Assembly: GCF_001442615.1 (NCBI RefSeq) | Contig: NZ_LMXN01000011.1 | Span: 1-64,000 of the forward strand | DNA length: 64,000 bases | Reading direction: 5' to 3' | Source: Algoriphagus resistens | Lineage (GTDB): Bacteria > Bacteroidota > Bacteroidia > Cytophagales > Cyclobacteriaceae | Shown here: positions 33,906-42,766 of the stretch, one piece after another | Layout of the letters: the number at the start of each line of letters is the position of its first letter | Position numbering within the stretch: position 1 is the stretch's first letter | Made by a program: the position numbers and the translations under genes | The notes under the pieces: generated by a model | The model's database searches: none | Seen by the model: the letters and a program-made list of their open reading frames with translations, nothing else | What the model was told of the DNA's origin: nothing

Positions 33906-34520
33906 ATGAAAAAGTTAACGGCATTATTTTTATCCCTCTTCATTTTTAGCATGGGTTTTACTCATGCTCAAACGTCTACTCATTCTAATGAGGACATGAA
34001 TAGATTTCTTTCCCATACCCTGAGATATCCTGCTGAACTCCGGGAAGCAATGACAACTGGGCCAGTGATGGTTTCTGTTCAAATAGACGAAGCTGGCTAT
34101 ATGACCGGAGATGTTGAATTTCTTTCTGGGGATAAGGCGTTTGAAGATGAGATAAATAGAACAATGAATCTCTTGAAGGAGAATTGGAGCCCCTCATTTT
34201 TGGAAGGCAAAGCCTATGGTCAAGAATACCTCATGGGCTTTGAGTTCAGAATTGACAACGGTTCCCGGTTTTCTTCAGATCCTGTTGCCACAGCATCTGA
34301 CAAAGTGAAACCAAGTACGCCGCTAGAAGCTGTTAATAATGCATTGGAAGAAAACCCGTATTCCCCCAAACTCCTTAACAAAAGGGCTGAAATCTTGGCT
34401 CAAGATGGCAAGAAACTCCTATCAGATATGGATGTAAATCAGGCTAATTTCCTTAAGGATAAAATGTTGACTGAAGTAGTAATTGTTGGTTATTTACCAG
34501 CAGGGCCAAAATCACTTTAA
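33906..34520 (+). CDS. Exported TonB_C-like/TPR-like protein, paralogue 1
   Basis: 204 residues. The signal peptide is MKKLTALFLSLFIFSMGFTHAQ. Residues about 35-120 look like a TonB C-terminal domain (LRYPAELREAMTTGPVMVSVQIDEAGYMTGDVEFLSG...NWSPSFLEGKAYGQEYLMGFEF). A short TPR-like helix pair follows (AVNNALEENPYSPKLLNKRAEILA). The tail ends EVVIVGYLPAGPKSL, which resembles the EVVVVGY junction of SusC-type proteins. The protein at 39388-40026 has the same layout. The function is unknown; it probably lies in the periplasm. Confidence 0.65.
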   Translation: MKKLTALFLSLFIFSMGFTHAQTSTHSNEDMNRFLSHTLRYPAELREAMTTGPVMVSVQIDEAGYMTGDVEFLSGDKAFEDEINRTMNLLKENWSPSFLEGKAYGQEYLMGFEFRIDNGSRFSSDPVATASDKVKPSTPLEAVNNALEENPYSPKLLNKRAEILAQDGKKLLSDMDVNQANFLKDKMLTEVVIVGYLPAGPKSL

Positions 34521-34551
34521 GTGAATCATTAATAGATATGAATAGAATAGG

Positions 34552-34582
34552 AAAGGAGATGACATTGGTTATCTCCTTTTTC
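34552..34582 (+). terminator. Terminator hairpin
   Basis: A 15-bp stem with one G-U pair (AAAGGAGATGAC with GTTATCTCCTTT around ATTG) is followed by T residues, 30 nt after the TonB_C-like gene. Confidence 0.75.
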
Positions 34583-34696
34583 TTTGGTAGTCCGAAAAAT
34601 GTATTTGGCAGGACGCCTGAAAGGGCTAAAAATTTGCGAAAGTGCTGCAATCGGTCTAATTCTTGATATTTTTGGGCTGAAAAGAATTTCCGGACC

Positions 34697-35155
34697 ATGA
34701 ACAAAAACATACTCTTTCTCTGTCTTATCGCCTCATTGAAAACGCTGTCTGCTTGCTCCAATACGCAGGAAAGTACTGATAGCCAGGAAGAAGTCACGGT
34801 AGAGGAGATGAAGCAGTACACTTCAGACAATTCTGCTACCTCGCTGGACTGGAATGGAACTTACAAAGGCACGGTGCCTTGCGCCAGTTGTGAAGGGATA
34901 GAAACTACCTTGACGCTAAATACGGATCTTACTTATAAAATCGTGACAAACTACCTGGGCAGAAACGATGCCTTGGAGCAAGAAAATACGGGATCTTTTA
35001 CCTGGGATGAAACTGGTTCAATAATCACATTAGAAAAGGTTGCTCAAGGCCCAACGAGATATAAAGTGGGCGAAAACCGAATTTGGCAACTCGACATGGA
35101 AGGAAATATGATCACCGGCGAATTGGCGGATCACTACATCCTTACCAAGAAATAA
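34697..35155 (+). CDS. NlpE-like lipoprotein (copper resistance/envelope sensor)
   Basis: 152 residues. The lipobox is LSAC at about 16-20 after a short hydrophobic signal. The core WNGTYKGTVPCASCEGIETTLTLNTDLTYKI matches the N-terminal NlpE domain with its CxxC pair; in E. coli NlpE signals surface contact and copper stress through the Cpx system. The C-terminal NlpE domain is missing, as in many Bacteroidota members. It ends 2 nt before the convergent oxyR stop, with no terminator between. Confidence 0.85.
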   Translation: MNKNILFLCLIASLKTLSACSNTQESTDSQEEVTVEEMKQYTSDNSATSLDWNGTYKGTVPCASCEGIETTLTLNTDLTYKIVTNYLGRNDALEQENTGSFTWDETGSIITLEKVAQGPTRYKVGENRIWQLDMEGNMITGELADHYILTKK

Positions 35156-35157
35156 CC

Positions 35158-36090
35158 TTATTTAAACCGTACAACTTTACCATGGGCCTTTGAGGTCATT
35201 TCCTGAGGAATAGAATCAGTGATTTCCTTGAATAGCAACTCCACTAGTTTTTGCTTGAGGAAACTTCGGTTTAAAATAATACTCACCTCTCTTGTAGGGG
35301 AAACGCCATCAAATGGTCTTAATCTGGTTTTTTCTTCCTCAGAAAGCTCAAGTGTCGCCAGTTCTGGCAAAAGCGTTACTCCTTTGTACCGATTGACCAT
35401 GTTTTTAAGCCCTTCCAAAGAACCGCTTTCGTAATGAAAATTCTTAGGTCCGCTGAGGCTTTGATCACAGAGATTAATAACTTGATCCCGAAAACAATGC
35501 CCTTGCTGCAACACCCAAAAATCCTCCTTAATCACTTTTTCTGGATGGAAAACATGGTCTTTTAATAAGGGATGGTCTTTTGATAAATAGGCATAAAATT
35601 TCTCATAAAACATCGGTTTTTCTACAATTCCAGCTTCATGCAGAGGAGTCACAATTATACCTAGATCCAACTCGTCATTTTTTAGCTTTTTCACCACATC
35701 CTCAGTTACCATTTCCTGTACTTCCAGTTTTACATGAGGATATTTTTCCAAGAATTTTCGAATGAAAAGATGCAATAAGTAAGGAGCAAGTGTAGGGATG
35801 ATTCCCAGCTTGATCACACCTGAAATATCTCCCTTCATATCTGCGACCAATTCAAAGATCCCTTTGCTCTCGGAGACCACTTTTTTGGCTTGTTGGATTA
35901 TTTGAACCCCCATTTCTGTGGGGATCACGGGCATTTTACTACGATCAAAAAGTATAACACCCAGATCCCGTTCCAACTTACTTAGTTGGGCACTCAGGGT
36001 AGGTTGGGTCACAAAGCAGCTTTCTGCTGCATGTCCAAAATGTCTGTGCTTATCGACAGCTATAAGATATTCCAGTTGTTGTATCGTCAT
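35158..36090 (-). CDS. oxyR: Hydrogen-peroxide sensing LysR-type regulator OxyR
   Basis: 310 residues. The N-terminal winged helix is TIQQLEYLIAVDKHRHFGHAAE...VTQPTLSAQLSKLE (1-40). The redox pair is intact: GHCFRDQVINLC places Cys199 and Cys208 at exactly the E. coli positions, with the same spacing. It should activate peroxide-defence genes by forming a disulfide. No catalase or peroxiredoxin gene lies beside it; its neighbours are an NlpE-like lipoprotein and a Tat-exported oxidoreductase. Confidence 0.93.
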   Translation of the reverse strand: MTIQQLEYLIAVDKHRHFGHAAESCFVTQPTLSAQLSKLERDLGVILFDRSKMPVIPTEMGVQIIQQAKKVVSESKGIFELVADMKGDISGVIKLGIIPTLAPYLLHLFIRKFLEKYPHVKLEVQEMVTEDVVKKLKNDELDLGIIVTPLHEAGIVEKPMFYEKFYAYLSKDHPLLKDHVFHPEKVIKEDFWVLQQGHCFRDQVINLCDQSLSGPKNFHYESGSLEGLKNMVNRYKGVTLLPELATLELSEEEKTRLRPFDGVSPTREVSIILNRSFLKQKLVELLFKEITDSIPQEMTSKAHGKVVRFK

Positions 36091-36268
36091 AAGAAAAGTA
36101 TTCTCTGAGTCAAAAGTAGAAATTTCTCAAAAGAGTTTCTTCCCTTCTTTTCCAAGAGTGCTCCCACTGGTAAAATAGACTCTTGAATATTTTTCAATCC
36201 TTCAGAAAATAAGTACTTTATTTCACTAAAACCATATAACCCATTAATAATCTCAACATCTCTTTCTA

Positions 36269-37579
36269 ATGAGCAAAACAAATTTTTCCAGAAGGAAGTT
36301 TTTAAGCACTTCTATTCTAAGTACAGTCGGCCTAGGTACTATTCCTGTCCTAAGCTTTGGTAAAACTACTGCTGCAATTCCAGATTCTTCTAAAATCCGG
36401 CTTGGTTTCATCGGCGTTGGACGACAGGCAATGGGGTTGCTCAGCAACATGATGAAAAACCCAAGCGTTGATGTGGTGGCAGGAGCTGATGTCTATGAAA
36501 TTAAACTGGAGAGATTCAAAGAACGTGTGACAACGCATTATGCCGAAGGAAAAAGAGAAGCCCCTGCACTAAAAGTTTATGCTGATTACAAAAAGTTACT
36601 TGCAGATCCAGAAGTAGATGCCGTAGTGATTGCTTCACCTGATCACTGGCATGCGATGATGGCGATCGATGCCTGCCATGCGGGCAAGGATATTTACCTG
36701 GAAAAACCGCTCACTTTCACCGTTCACGAGGGGCAGGATTTGGTCAAGGCGGTTCGTTCTAACGGGATTGTGTTAGCTGTAGGTAGTATGCAGCGATCAG
36801 GAGCGAATTTTCAACATGCTGTACGAATGGTTCAAAAAGGAATGCTGGGCAATATCAAACAAGTATTGGTAAATGTAGGAACTCCACCCCATCCCAAGCG
36901 GTATGATTTGCCGACTCAGCCCGTTCCAGAGGGATTAGACTGGAAAACATGGATAGGCCCACTTCCGGATATACATTATAATGAAGAATTAAATCCTCCT
37001 ATCAGCCTGAATCCTGAGCAAAATGAAAAAGTCTGGGGAGCATGGAGATGGTACAAAGAAACAGGCGGCGGATTGATGACAGACTGGGGAGCGCATATGA
37101 TTGATATCGCTCAGTGGGGACTGGGAATGGATAGAAGCGGTCCATCAGAAGTTATTCCGGGTACTGATACCGCGCCTTTGACTTATAACTATGCCAATGG
37201 AGTTGAAATGATTATTGCCCCTTTTGACGAAGGAAGGCAAGGAGTAAAATTCCTGGGGGATAAAGGCTGGATCAAAGTTTCCAGAGGGCAGTACGACACG
37301 GATGTGAAAGCCTGTGAGCGAAAATTCTCCGACGAAGAACTAGGGTATGGAGCCCATCATGTTGATTTTATTGATGCTATTATAAAGCGAAGAGATCCAG
37401 TCGTCCCGGTAGAAATCGGCCATAGTTCTTGCACCGTTTGTACAATAGGAAACATTGCCCATGAATTGGGAAGACCACTCAAATGGGATCCGGTAGCACA
37501 GGTTTTTGAAGATGATTGGGAGGCTAATACCAAGCTTCATTATACATATCAACATGGCTATTCATTGAAGACTGTGTAG
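36269..37579 (+). CDS. Tat-exported Gfo/Idh/MocA family oxidoreductase
   Basis: 436 residues. A twin-arginine signal SRRKFLSTSILSTVGLG (8-24) precedes the Rossmann start RLGFIGVGRQAMG. DAVVIASPDHWHAMMA and IYLEKPLTFTVHEG (with the EKP motif) are family hallmarks, and a C-terminal Gfo/Idh sheet follows (KETGGGLMTDWGAHMID). Exported members of this type are common in Bacteroidota and Planctomycetes and are thought to act on sugars or cyclitols with tightly bound NAD. The substrate cannot be deduced. The tandem-thioredoxin gene follows 28 nt later and may be cotranscribed. Confidence 0.88.
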   Translation: MSKTNFSRRKFLSTSILSTVGLGTIPVLSFGKTTAAIPDSSKIRLGFIGVGRQAMGLLSNMMKNPSVDVVAGADVYEIKLERFKERVTTHYAEGKREAPALKVYADYKKLLADPEVDAVVIASPDHWHAMMAIDACHAGKDIYLEKPLTFTVHEGQDLVKAVRSNGIVLAVGSMQRSGANFQHAVRMVQKGMLGNIKQVLVNVGTPPHPKRYDLPTQPVPEGLDWKTWIGPLPDIHYNEELNPPISLNPEQNEKVWGAWRWYKETGGGLMTDWGAHMIDIAQWGLGMDRSGPSEVIPGTDTAPLTYNYANGVEMIIAPFDEGRQGVKFLGDKGWIKVSRGQYDTDVKACERKFSDEELGYGAHHVDFIDAIIKRRDPVVPVEIGHSSCTVCTIGNIAHELGRPLKWDPVAQVFEDDWEANTKLHYTYQHGYSLKTV

Positions 37580-37607
37580 TCTAATTAGACCTCAACCCTA
37601 AAAGCCT

Positions 37608-38825
37608 ATGAACTCTAAATTCAAACTCGTCCTTTTATTCGAGGCTATCTTAGGAGCAACGCTCTTACTTAGCCAATGCACCAATACTCCCAAGGAAACT
37701 AGTGAAACTACGGCAGAAGTAACTTCAGATGCAGTATTCGTGGCCAATCCGATTGTGGTGGAGGAGCAACCAGTTGGAAAATTGGAAATTGGTGATCAGG
37801 CACCTCCATTCAAGCTGCCAGGAATTGACGATAAATTTCACAGGCTGGAAGACTATGCTGATTCAGATGTACTTGTAATCAACTTTACCTGTAATCACTG
37901 CCCTACCGCACAAGCTTATGAGGACAGATTTATCGATGTGGTGGAAGATTACAAAGACAAAAATGTCTCTTTTGTGGCCATTTCTTCCAATAGCCCGATT
38001 GGAATTCTCCCCGAAGAACTAGGCTACACAGATCTCAGTGATACATTCGAGGAGATGAAAATCAGAGCAAAGGATAAAGCTTACAATTTCCCTTACCTCT
38101 ACGACGGGGATACACATGAATTTTCGTTGGCCTATGGGCCTACGGCAACCCCGCATGTTTTTGTTTTTAATAAAGAAAGAAAACTTAGCTATTCGGGTAG
38201 AATAGATGCTTCGGAAAAACCGGGGACTGCTAACGCTGAGGATCTTAGAAAAGCAATAGATATGACCTTAGCTGGGGAAAGCCTTCCTGAGGCGGAGGCC
38301 CAGACCCCGGCTTTTGGATGCTCTATGAAATGGGCATGGAAGAATGAGTACACGATCAAAACCAACAAGGCCTGGAAGGAGAAAGAAGTAACTATCGAAA
38401 AGTTAGCACCGGATGCGCTGGCGGGTCTTTTGAAAAATGATACTGGAGAGTTGCTTTTGGTTAATTTCTGGGCTACGTGGTGCGGTCCGTGCATTATTGA
38501 ATATCCGGAATTTGTCACGATTCAGCGCATGTATGGAGAGCGGGATTTTCAGTTTGTCTCCATTAGTATGGACAATCCGGACCAATCGGAAAAGGCACTG
38601 AAATACCTGAAAGGAAAAGCTTCAGCACTTCCCAATTACATCATGGATACTGATGATAAATACAAAGTAATCGATGTGGTAGGAAAAGAATGGGATGGTA
38701 GTCTGCCCATTACTTTACTCATAGAGCCGGGAGGAAATATCGCTTACCGGGTATCAGGAACAATTGATGCAAATGAACTGAAAAGAGAGATCGTAGATCA
38801 TCCTTTGATTGGTAGATATTACTGA
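37608..38825 (+). CDS. Tandem-thioredoxin-fold protein (redoxin plus TlpA-like)
   Basis: 405 residues. The N-terminal signal ends in LLLSQC (Cys24), a possible although imperfect lipobox. The first domain (about 58-225) is AhpC/TSA-redoxin-like with FTCNHCPTAQ (Cys95-Cys98). The second (about 265-400) is TlpA/ResA-like with VNFWATWCGPC (Cys292-Cys295) and a late cis-Pro region (SLPITLLIEPGG). Two redox sites in one chain suggest an internal relay, probably in the periplasm facing the Tat-exported oxidoreductase next door. That role is inference. Confidence 0.8.
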   Translation: MNSKFKLVLLFEAILGATLLLSQCTNTPKETSETTAEVTSDAVFVANPIVVEEQPVGKLEIGDQAPPFKLPGIDDKFHRLEDYADSDVLVINFTCNHCPTAQAYEDRFIDVVEDYKDKNVSFVAISSNSPIGILPEELGYTDLSDTFEEMKIRAKDKAYNFPYLYDGDTHEFSLAYGPTATPHVFVFNKERKLSYSGRIDASEKPGTANAEDLRKAIDMTLAGESLPEAEAQTPAFGCSMKWAWKNEYTIKTNKAWKEKEVTIEKLAPDALAGLLKNDTGELLLVNFWATWCGPCIIEYPEFVTIQRMYGERDFQFVSISMDNPDQSEKALKYLKGKASALPNYIMDTDDKYKVIDVVGKEWDGSLPITLLIEPGGNIAYRVSGTIDANELKREIVDHPLIGRYY

Positions 38826-38885
38826 CAGAAATACTTCTTATCTAAGATTATACGGTTAAATTGTATAAAATCTTAATTGAGTTTT

Positions 38886-39314
38886 ATGTCACAGATTCAT
38901 CAGCTATCGCTCTTACTTTATTCAAATTCCCGGTTACTTGTTCAGCTTATACAAAAAGAGTTGAATGGACTGAATTTGACCTATCCGCAGTTTCTGGTAC
39001 TCTCCGTACTATGGGAAGTAGACGGGCTAAAAGTCAACGAAATCGGAAAGCTTCTCTATCTTGACTCGGGCACATTGACTCCCTTGTTGAAAAAACTGGA
39101 AGCAATGAATTATGTGAAGAGACAACGAAGTGAGACTGACGAAAGAACTGTCCACATCGAGTTGACCTATCCAGGAAAATCTCTCCAATCAAAAGCGGGA
39201 CAAGTTATAAATTCGTTGAATGAAAAGTTTGTTGATAATTCAGAATCAAGCCTAACTGACCTGAACCGGTCTCTTGAAGTATTGTTAGCGCGTATTAATC
39301 ACTTAAAGGTGTAG
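38886..39314 (+). CDS. OhrR-like MarR family regulator lacking the sensor cysteine
   Basis: 142 residues from ATG 38886; a TTG 9 nt upstream is less likely. The winged helix LTYPQFLVLSVLWEVDGLKVNEIGKLLYLDSGTLTPLLKKLEAMNYVKRQRSETDERTV is OhrR-type. In OhrR the organic-peroxide sensor is an N-terminal Cys in the pattern QLCFALY; here the matching segment is HQLSLLLY, and the protein has no cysteine at all. It therefore either senses something else or acts without a thiol switch. No ohr gene is adjacent. Confidence 0.85.
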   Translation: MSQIHQLSLLLYSNSRLLVQLIQKELNGLNLTYPQFLVLSVLWEVDGLKVNEIGKLLYLDSGTLTPLLKKLEAMNYVKRQRSETDERTVHIELTYPGKSLQSKAGQVINSLNEKFVDNSESSLTDLNRSLEVLLARINHLKV

Positions 39315-39387
39315 ACTAAAATGGAAAAACTTGAAGTTGAGGTTACTGGCTATGTCAAAAGGAAGCCATTTCTGTAATCTTTATTTT

Positions 39388-40026
39388 CTATCGAACGCTT
39401 TGCGATTGGGCAATTTCCACCACCGCCAATACTTCCATATTCATTTTTTCAGCCATGAGTTCATCGGCTTTTGCACCATTCTCATCCCCGGTTTCTTTTT
39501 TGTACTTTGCTCTCATGGAATAGTAGACAGGCTCAAAAGGGTAATTCTTAATTGCGTCGGTGTAAGTTCTAACTGCCTTATCAGGCTTTCCTTTCTCTTC
39601 AAATTTTTTGGCCATCTCGTGGTAATCCAGAGGCAAAGCATTATAAAAAATCTTATAGCTGAATACCAGTAAATAGGTCCGATCGACCGGCTGGCCATGA
39701 ACTTTACTTGGTGCCCAAGTGCCTGTCAGTCTTTTGATCGCCTCTTCGGCTTGCATGGCTAGTTCATCTGAAACGCGCTCCTTTGCTTCGTAGGAAATCA
39801 ATTTCCCCGTCTTGTCTATTGTAAGGAGAAATATCACATCCCCTTCAGTTCCGTTTGCGGCAGCATCTTTAGGGTAAATCAACTCTTGTCCCAGGATGCT
39901 AATCAGATCTCCTTGGGAATAGGTTGCCTTCTCAAAATCTGTTTCAGTCTCGGGATTGAACGTAGTCTGGGAAAAGGAACTAAAAGTGGTACAGAATAAT
40001 AGAGAGAAAAAGATGCTTCTAAGCAT
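39388..40026 (-). CDS. Exported TonB_C-like/TPR-like protein, paralogue 2
   Basis: 212 residues. The signal peptide is MLRSIFFSLLFCTTFSSFSQ. The central part (about 45-135) reads IYPKDAAANGTEGDVIFLLTIDKTGKLISYEAKERVSDEL...RLTGTWAPSKVHGQPVDRTYLLVFSYKI, the pattern of a TonB C-terminal domain. It is followed by a TPR-like unit (KPDKAVRTYTDAIKNYPFEPVYYSMRAKY). It has the same domain order as the protein at 33906. The 225 bp upstream, to the quinone oxidoreductase, hold nothing that I recognise. Confidence 0.7.
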   Translation of the reverse strand: MLRSIFFSLLFCTTFSSFSQTTFNPETETDFEKATYSQGDLISILGQELIYPKDAAANGTEGDVIFLLTIDKTGKLISYEAKERVSDELAMQAEEAIKRLTGTWAPSKVHGQPVDRTYLLVFSYKIFYNALPLDYHEMAKKFEEKGKPDKAVRTYTDAIKNYPFEPVYYSMRAKYKKETGDENGAKADELMAEKMNMEVLAVVEIAQSQSVR

Positions 40027-40251
40027 AACGAATAATTTGGTTTAAACTAAATAGGTACATCCACTTTCGGCCAGTAAGGAGACTAAGCATAGTAGCATTT
40101 GGTTAACACAAGCATTTAGGCTTCGGTCTCCCGGCTGCGGTCTGGTCAAACAAAGAAATTTTGGTTTCTGGCAACATGCTGTAGATAATCACATAAACTA
40201 AAGAGATATGTGTTCTTACGTAATAGATTTAAGTTATGTTTAGTTAATTGC

Positions 40252-41229
40252 TCAAGATATTCTCACAACACCTTTTTTAAAATTGTTTCTATTCTGAAGT
40301 GCCAGCATTGCAGTCTTCACATTTTTTAGATCATAGATTTCAACAGGATGCCCAGTTATTCTGGCCTCCAAAAACCACTGATAGAGCTGATTCATATTGC
40401 TCCGATTACTTTCAGCTTCCACTTTTGAAAAATTCCCCCAAAACACCCCAACAATAGAACAGCCCTTAAGCAATGGTAAATTCATGGGGATTTTGGGGAT
40501 TTCTCCATCTGCAAAACCGACAATTAAATAGCGTCCTTTCCAGGCGGTCCCTCTCACTGCAAGTTCGGTATATTTTCCTCCTACAGGATCCAAAACCACA
40601 TCTACACCTGTGCGGTTGGTAAGTTCTTTGATTCGGCCTTTCAGATCTTCAGCTACATAGTTGATAGTCTCATCCGCTCCTTTGCTTTCGCATAGCCTCA
40701 ATTTTGCATGTGAGGAGGCCGCAGCAATGACTTTTGCCCCCATGGCCTTTCCCAGTTCCACCCCTGCCAAACCAATAGCTCCTGCCGCTCCCAGCACAAG
40801 TAGTGTTTCTCCGGCTTGCAATTGCCCCCGGTCTTTCAGGGCATACAAAGAAGTGCTATAAGAATAAAGAGAACTTGCGGCAGTCTCCGAAGAAATCCAT
40901 GCAGGCAGCAAAAAAACGCGGTCAAAATCCACCGCTACCTTTTCTGCCAACCCTCCCCAGCGACAAAGGGCTAAAACACGATCACCCACTTTGAGGTTTT
41001 TTACATTTTTGCCTAACTCGATAATTACCCCAACGGCTTCACCACCCGGAGAAAAGGGGAGTTCCGGCTTGAATTGATACTTGTTTTGAATGATAAGCAA
41101 GTCCGGGTAACTGACTCCACATACGGCCACTTTAATCAAAACCTGATTTTTTCCAGGCTTTGGATCAGGCAATTCACCGGGTTTTAAATTCTCCAATGCC
41201 CCGAACTCTTCGCAAATCATTGCTCTCAT
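40252..41229 (-). CDS. NADPH:quinone oxidoreductase family (MDR) protein
   Basis: 325 residues of the medium-chain dehydrogenase family without zinc ligands. The GroES-like start is MICEEFGALENLKPGELPDPKPGKNQVLIKVAVCGVSYPDLL, and the NADPH-binding motif is LVLGAAGAIGLAGVELGKAMGA (AAGxxG) near 145-165. The late segment GVFWGNFSKVEAE is typical of the YhdH/QorA-like acryloyl-CoA or quinone reductase subgroup. The substrate is uncertain. It is divergent from the M20 peptidase with a 100-bp spacer. Confidence 0.85.
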   Translation of the reverse strand: MRAMICEEFGALENLKPGELPDPKPGKNQVLIKVAVCGVSYPDLLIIQNKYQFKPELPFSPGGEAVGVIIELGKNVKNLKVGDRVLALCRWGGLAEKVAVDFDRVFLLPAWISSETAASSLYSYSTSLYALKDRGQLQAGETLLVLGAAGAIGLAGVELGKAMGAKVIAAASSHAKLRLCESKGADETINYVAEDLKGRIKELTNRTGVDVVLDPVGGKYTELAVRGTAWKGRYLIVGFADGEIPKIPMNLPLLKGCSIVGVFWGNFSKVEAESNRSNMNQLYQWFLEARITGHPVEIYDLKNVKTAMLALQNRNNFKKGVVRIS

Positions 41230-41332
41230 AACTTACTATGTTGGTTTTTGTAGTGTTGAAAAGTAGGGATAAAATAGGCATTTCATGCTTAAAAGGATAA
41301 TTTTGAGCCTTTACCAACTAATCCCCAGATAT

Positions 41333-42718
41333 ATGGCTGTTAATGATTTTATCCGCGATAATAAAGATCGCTTTCTCAATGAATTATTGGATTTGCTCAG
41401 AATCCCATCAGTAAGTGCTGATCCAAAATTCAAAGATAATGTCTTTGCAGCAGCAGATTTTGTAAAAGAGAGCCTGGAAAGGGCTGGTGCTGATGTAGTG
41501 GAAATCTGCCAGACTATGGGTTATCCTATTGTTTACGGAGAGAAAATTATTGATCCTGCTTTAAAGACAGTTTTGGTGTATGGGCACTATGATGTGCAGC
41601 CTGCTGACCCTTATGAGCTTTGGGATTCTCCACCTTTTGAGCCGGTTATCAAAAAGACCAAAATCCATCCTGAAGGAGCGATTTTCGCGCGGGGATCTGC
41701 GGATGACAAAGGGCAGTTTTACATGTATGTGAAAGCGTTTGAAGCTATGATGGCTTCAGGGGATTTGCCCTGTAATATCAAATTCATGATAGAAGGCGAG
41801 GAGGAAGTCGGTTCTGACAATCTGGACAAATTCGTCATCGAAAACAAAGAAAAACTCAAAGCGGATGTTATTCTGATTTCAGATACCCATATGATCTCTA
41901 TGCAAGATCCCTCCATCACGGTTGGTCTTCGCGGCATGGCTTACATGGAGGTTGAGGTGACCGGGTCAAACCGTGACCTGCACTCAGGTACCTATGGCGG
42001 AGCTGTAGCCAATCCGATCAATGTGCTGTGTGATATGATTGCATCCATGAAAGATGAGAACGACCATATTACTATTCCTGGATTCTATGATAAAGTGCAG
42101 GAGCTTACTGCTGCGCAAAGAGAACGGCTCAATGAAGCCCCATTTGATCTAAATGAATACCAGGATAAACTGGATATCGAGGCTGTACATGGAGAAAAAG
42201 GCTACACAACCATCGAACGGGTCGGTATACGTCCCACGCTTGATGTGAACGGTATTTGGGGCGGATATACTGGAGAGGGTGCGAAGACTGTTTTGCCTTC
42301 CAAGGCGCATGCAAAAATCTCTATGAGACTAGTTCCCGACCAGGACTGGCACGAAATCTCTGAATTGTTTGAAAATTACTTCAAATCTATCGCACCGAAA
42401 TCTGTGAGGGTGAAGGTCCGTGCACATCATGGGGGTGCTCCAGCAGTTGTTTCTGACTCTTCTGTTGGATATAAGGCTGCAGAGGCGGCCATGGAGGAGA
42501 CTTTTGGAAAAAGACCAATTCCCACACGTGAAGGGGGATCTATTCCTATCGTTGCGCTGTTCCAGAAGGAATTGGGCTCTGATCCGATTTTATTCGGTTT
42601 TGGATTGGATACGGATGCATTGCATTCACCCAATGAACATTATGGTGTGAAAAATTACTTTATAGGAATAGAAACCATTGCCGCTTTCTTCCGTCAGTTT
42701 AGAAAGCTCAGCGAGTAA
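41333..42718 (+). CDS. M20 family dipeptidase
   Basis: 461 residues from ATG 41333. A start 48 nt upstream would add a hydrophobic stretch but lies close to the divergent promoter region, and the family begins near NDFIRDNKDRFLNELLDLLRIPSVSA. Zinc-site motifs are VYGHYDVQPADP, RGSADDKGQF and MIEGEEEVGS (catalytic Glu followed by metal-binding Glu). The M20 dimerisation domain lies in the middle and the final His is in the DALHSPNEHYG motif. A cytosolic peptidase of the CNDP-dipeptidase-like group, probably cutting di- or short peptides. Confidence 0.9.
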   Translation: MAVNDFIRDNKDRFLNELLDLLRIPSVSADPKFKDNVFAAADFVKESLERAGADVVEICQTMGYPIVYGEKIIDPALKTVLVYGHYDVQPADPYELWDSPPFEPVIKKTKIHPEGAIFARGSADDKGQFYMYVKAFEAMMASGDLPCNIKFMIEGEEEVGSDNLDKFVIENKEKLKADVILISDTHMISMQDPSITVGLRGMAYMEVEVTGSNRDLHSGTYGGAVANPINVLCDMIASMKDENDHITIPGFYDKVQELTAAQRERLNEAPFDLNEYQDKLDIEAVHGEKGYTTIERVGIRPTLDVNGIWGGYTGEGAKTVLPSKAHAKISMRLVPDQDWHEISELFENYFKSIAPKSVRVKVRAHHGGAPAVVSDSSVGYKAAEAAMEETFGKRPIPTREGGSIPIVALFQKELGSDPILFGFGLDTDALHSPNEHYGVKNYFIGIETIAAFFRQFRKLSE

Positions 42719-42766
42719 TAAATCCCTTATTACTATTAATTCCCATTTCATTTGCAACCCAGCTTC

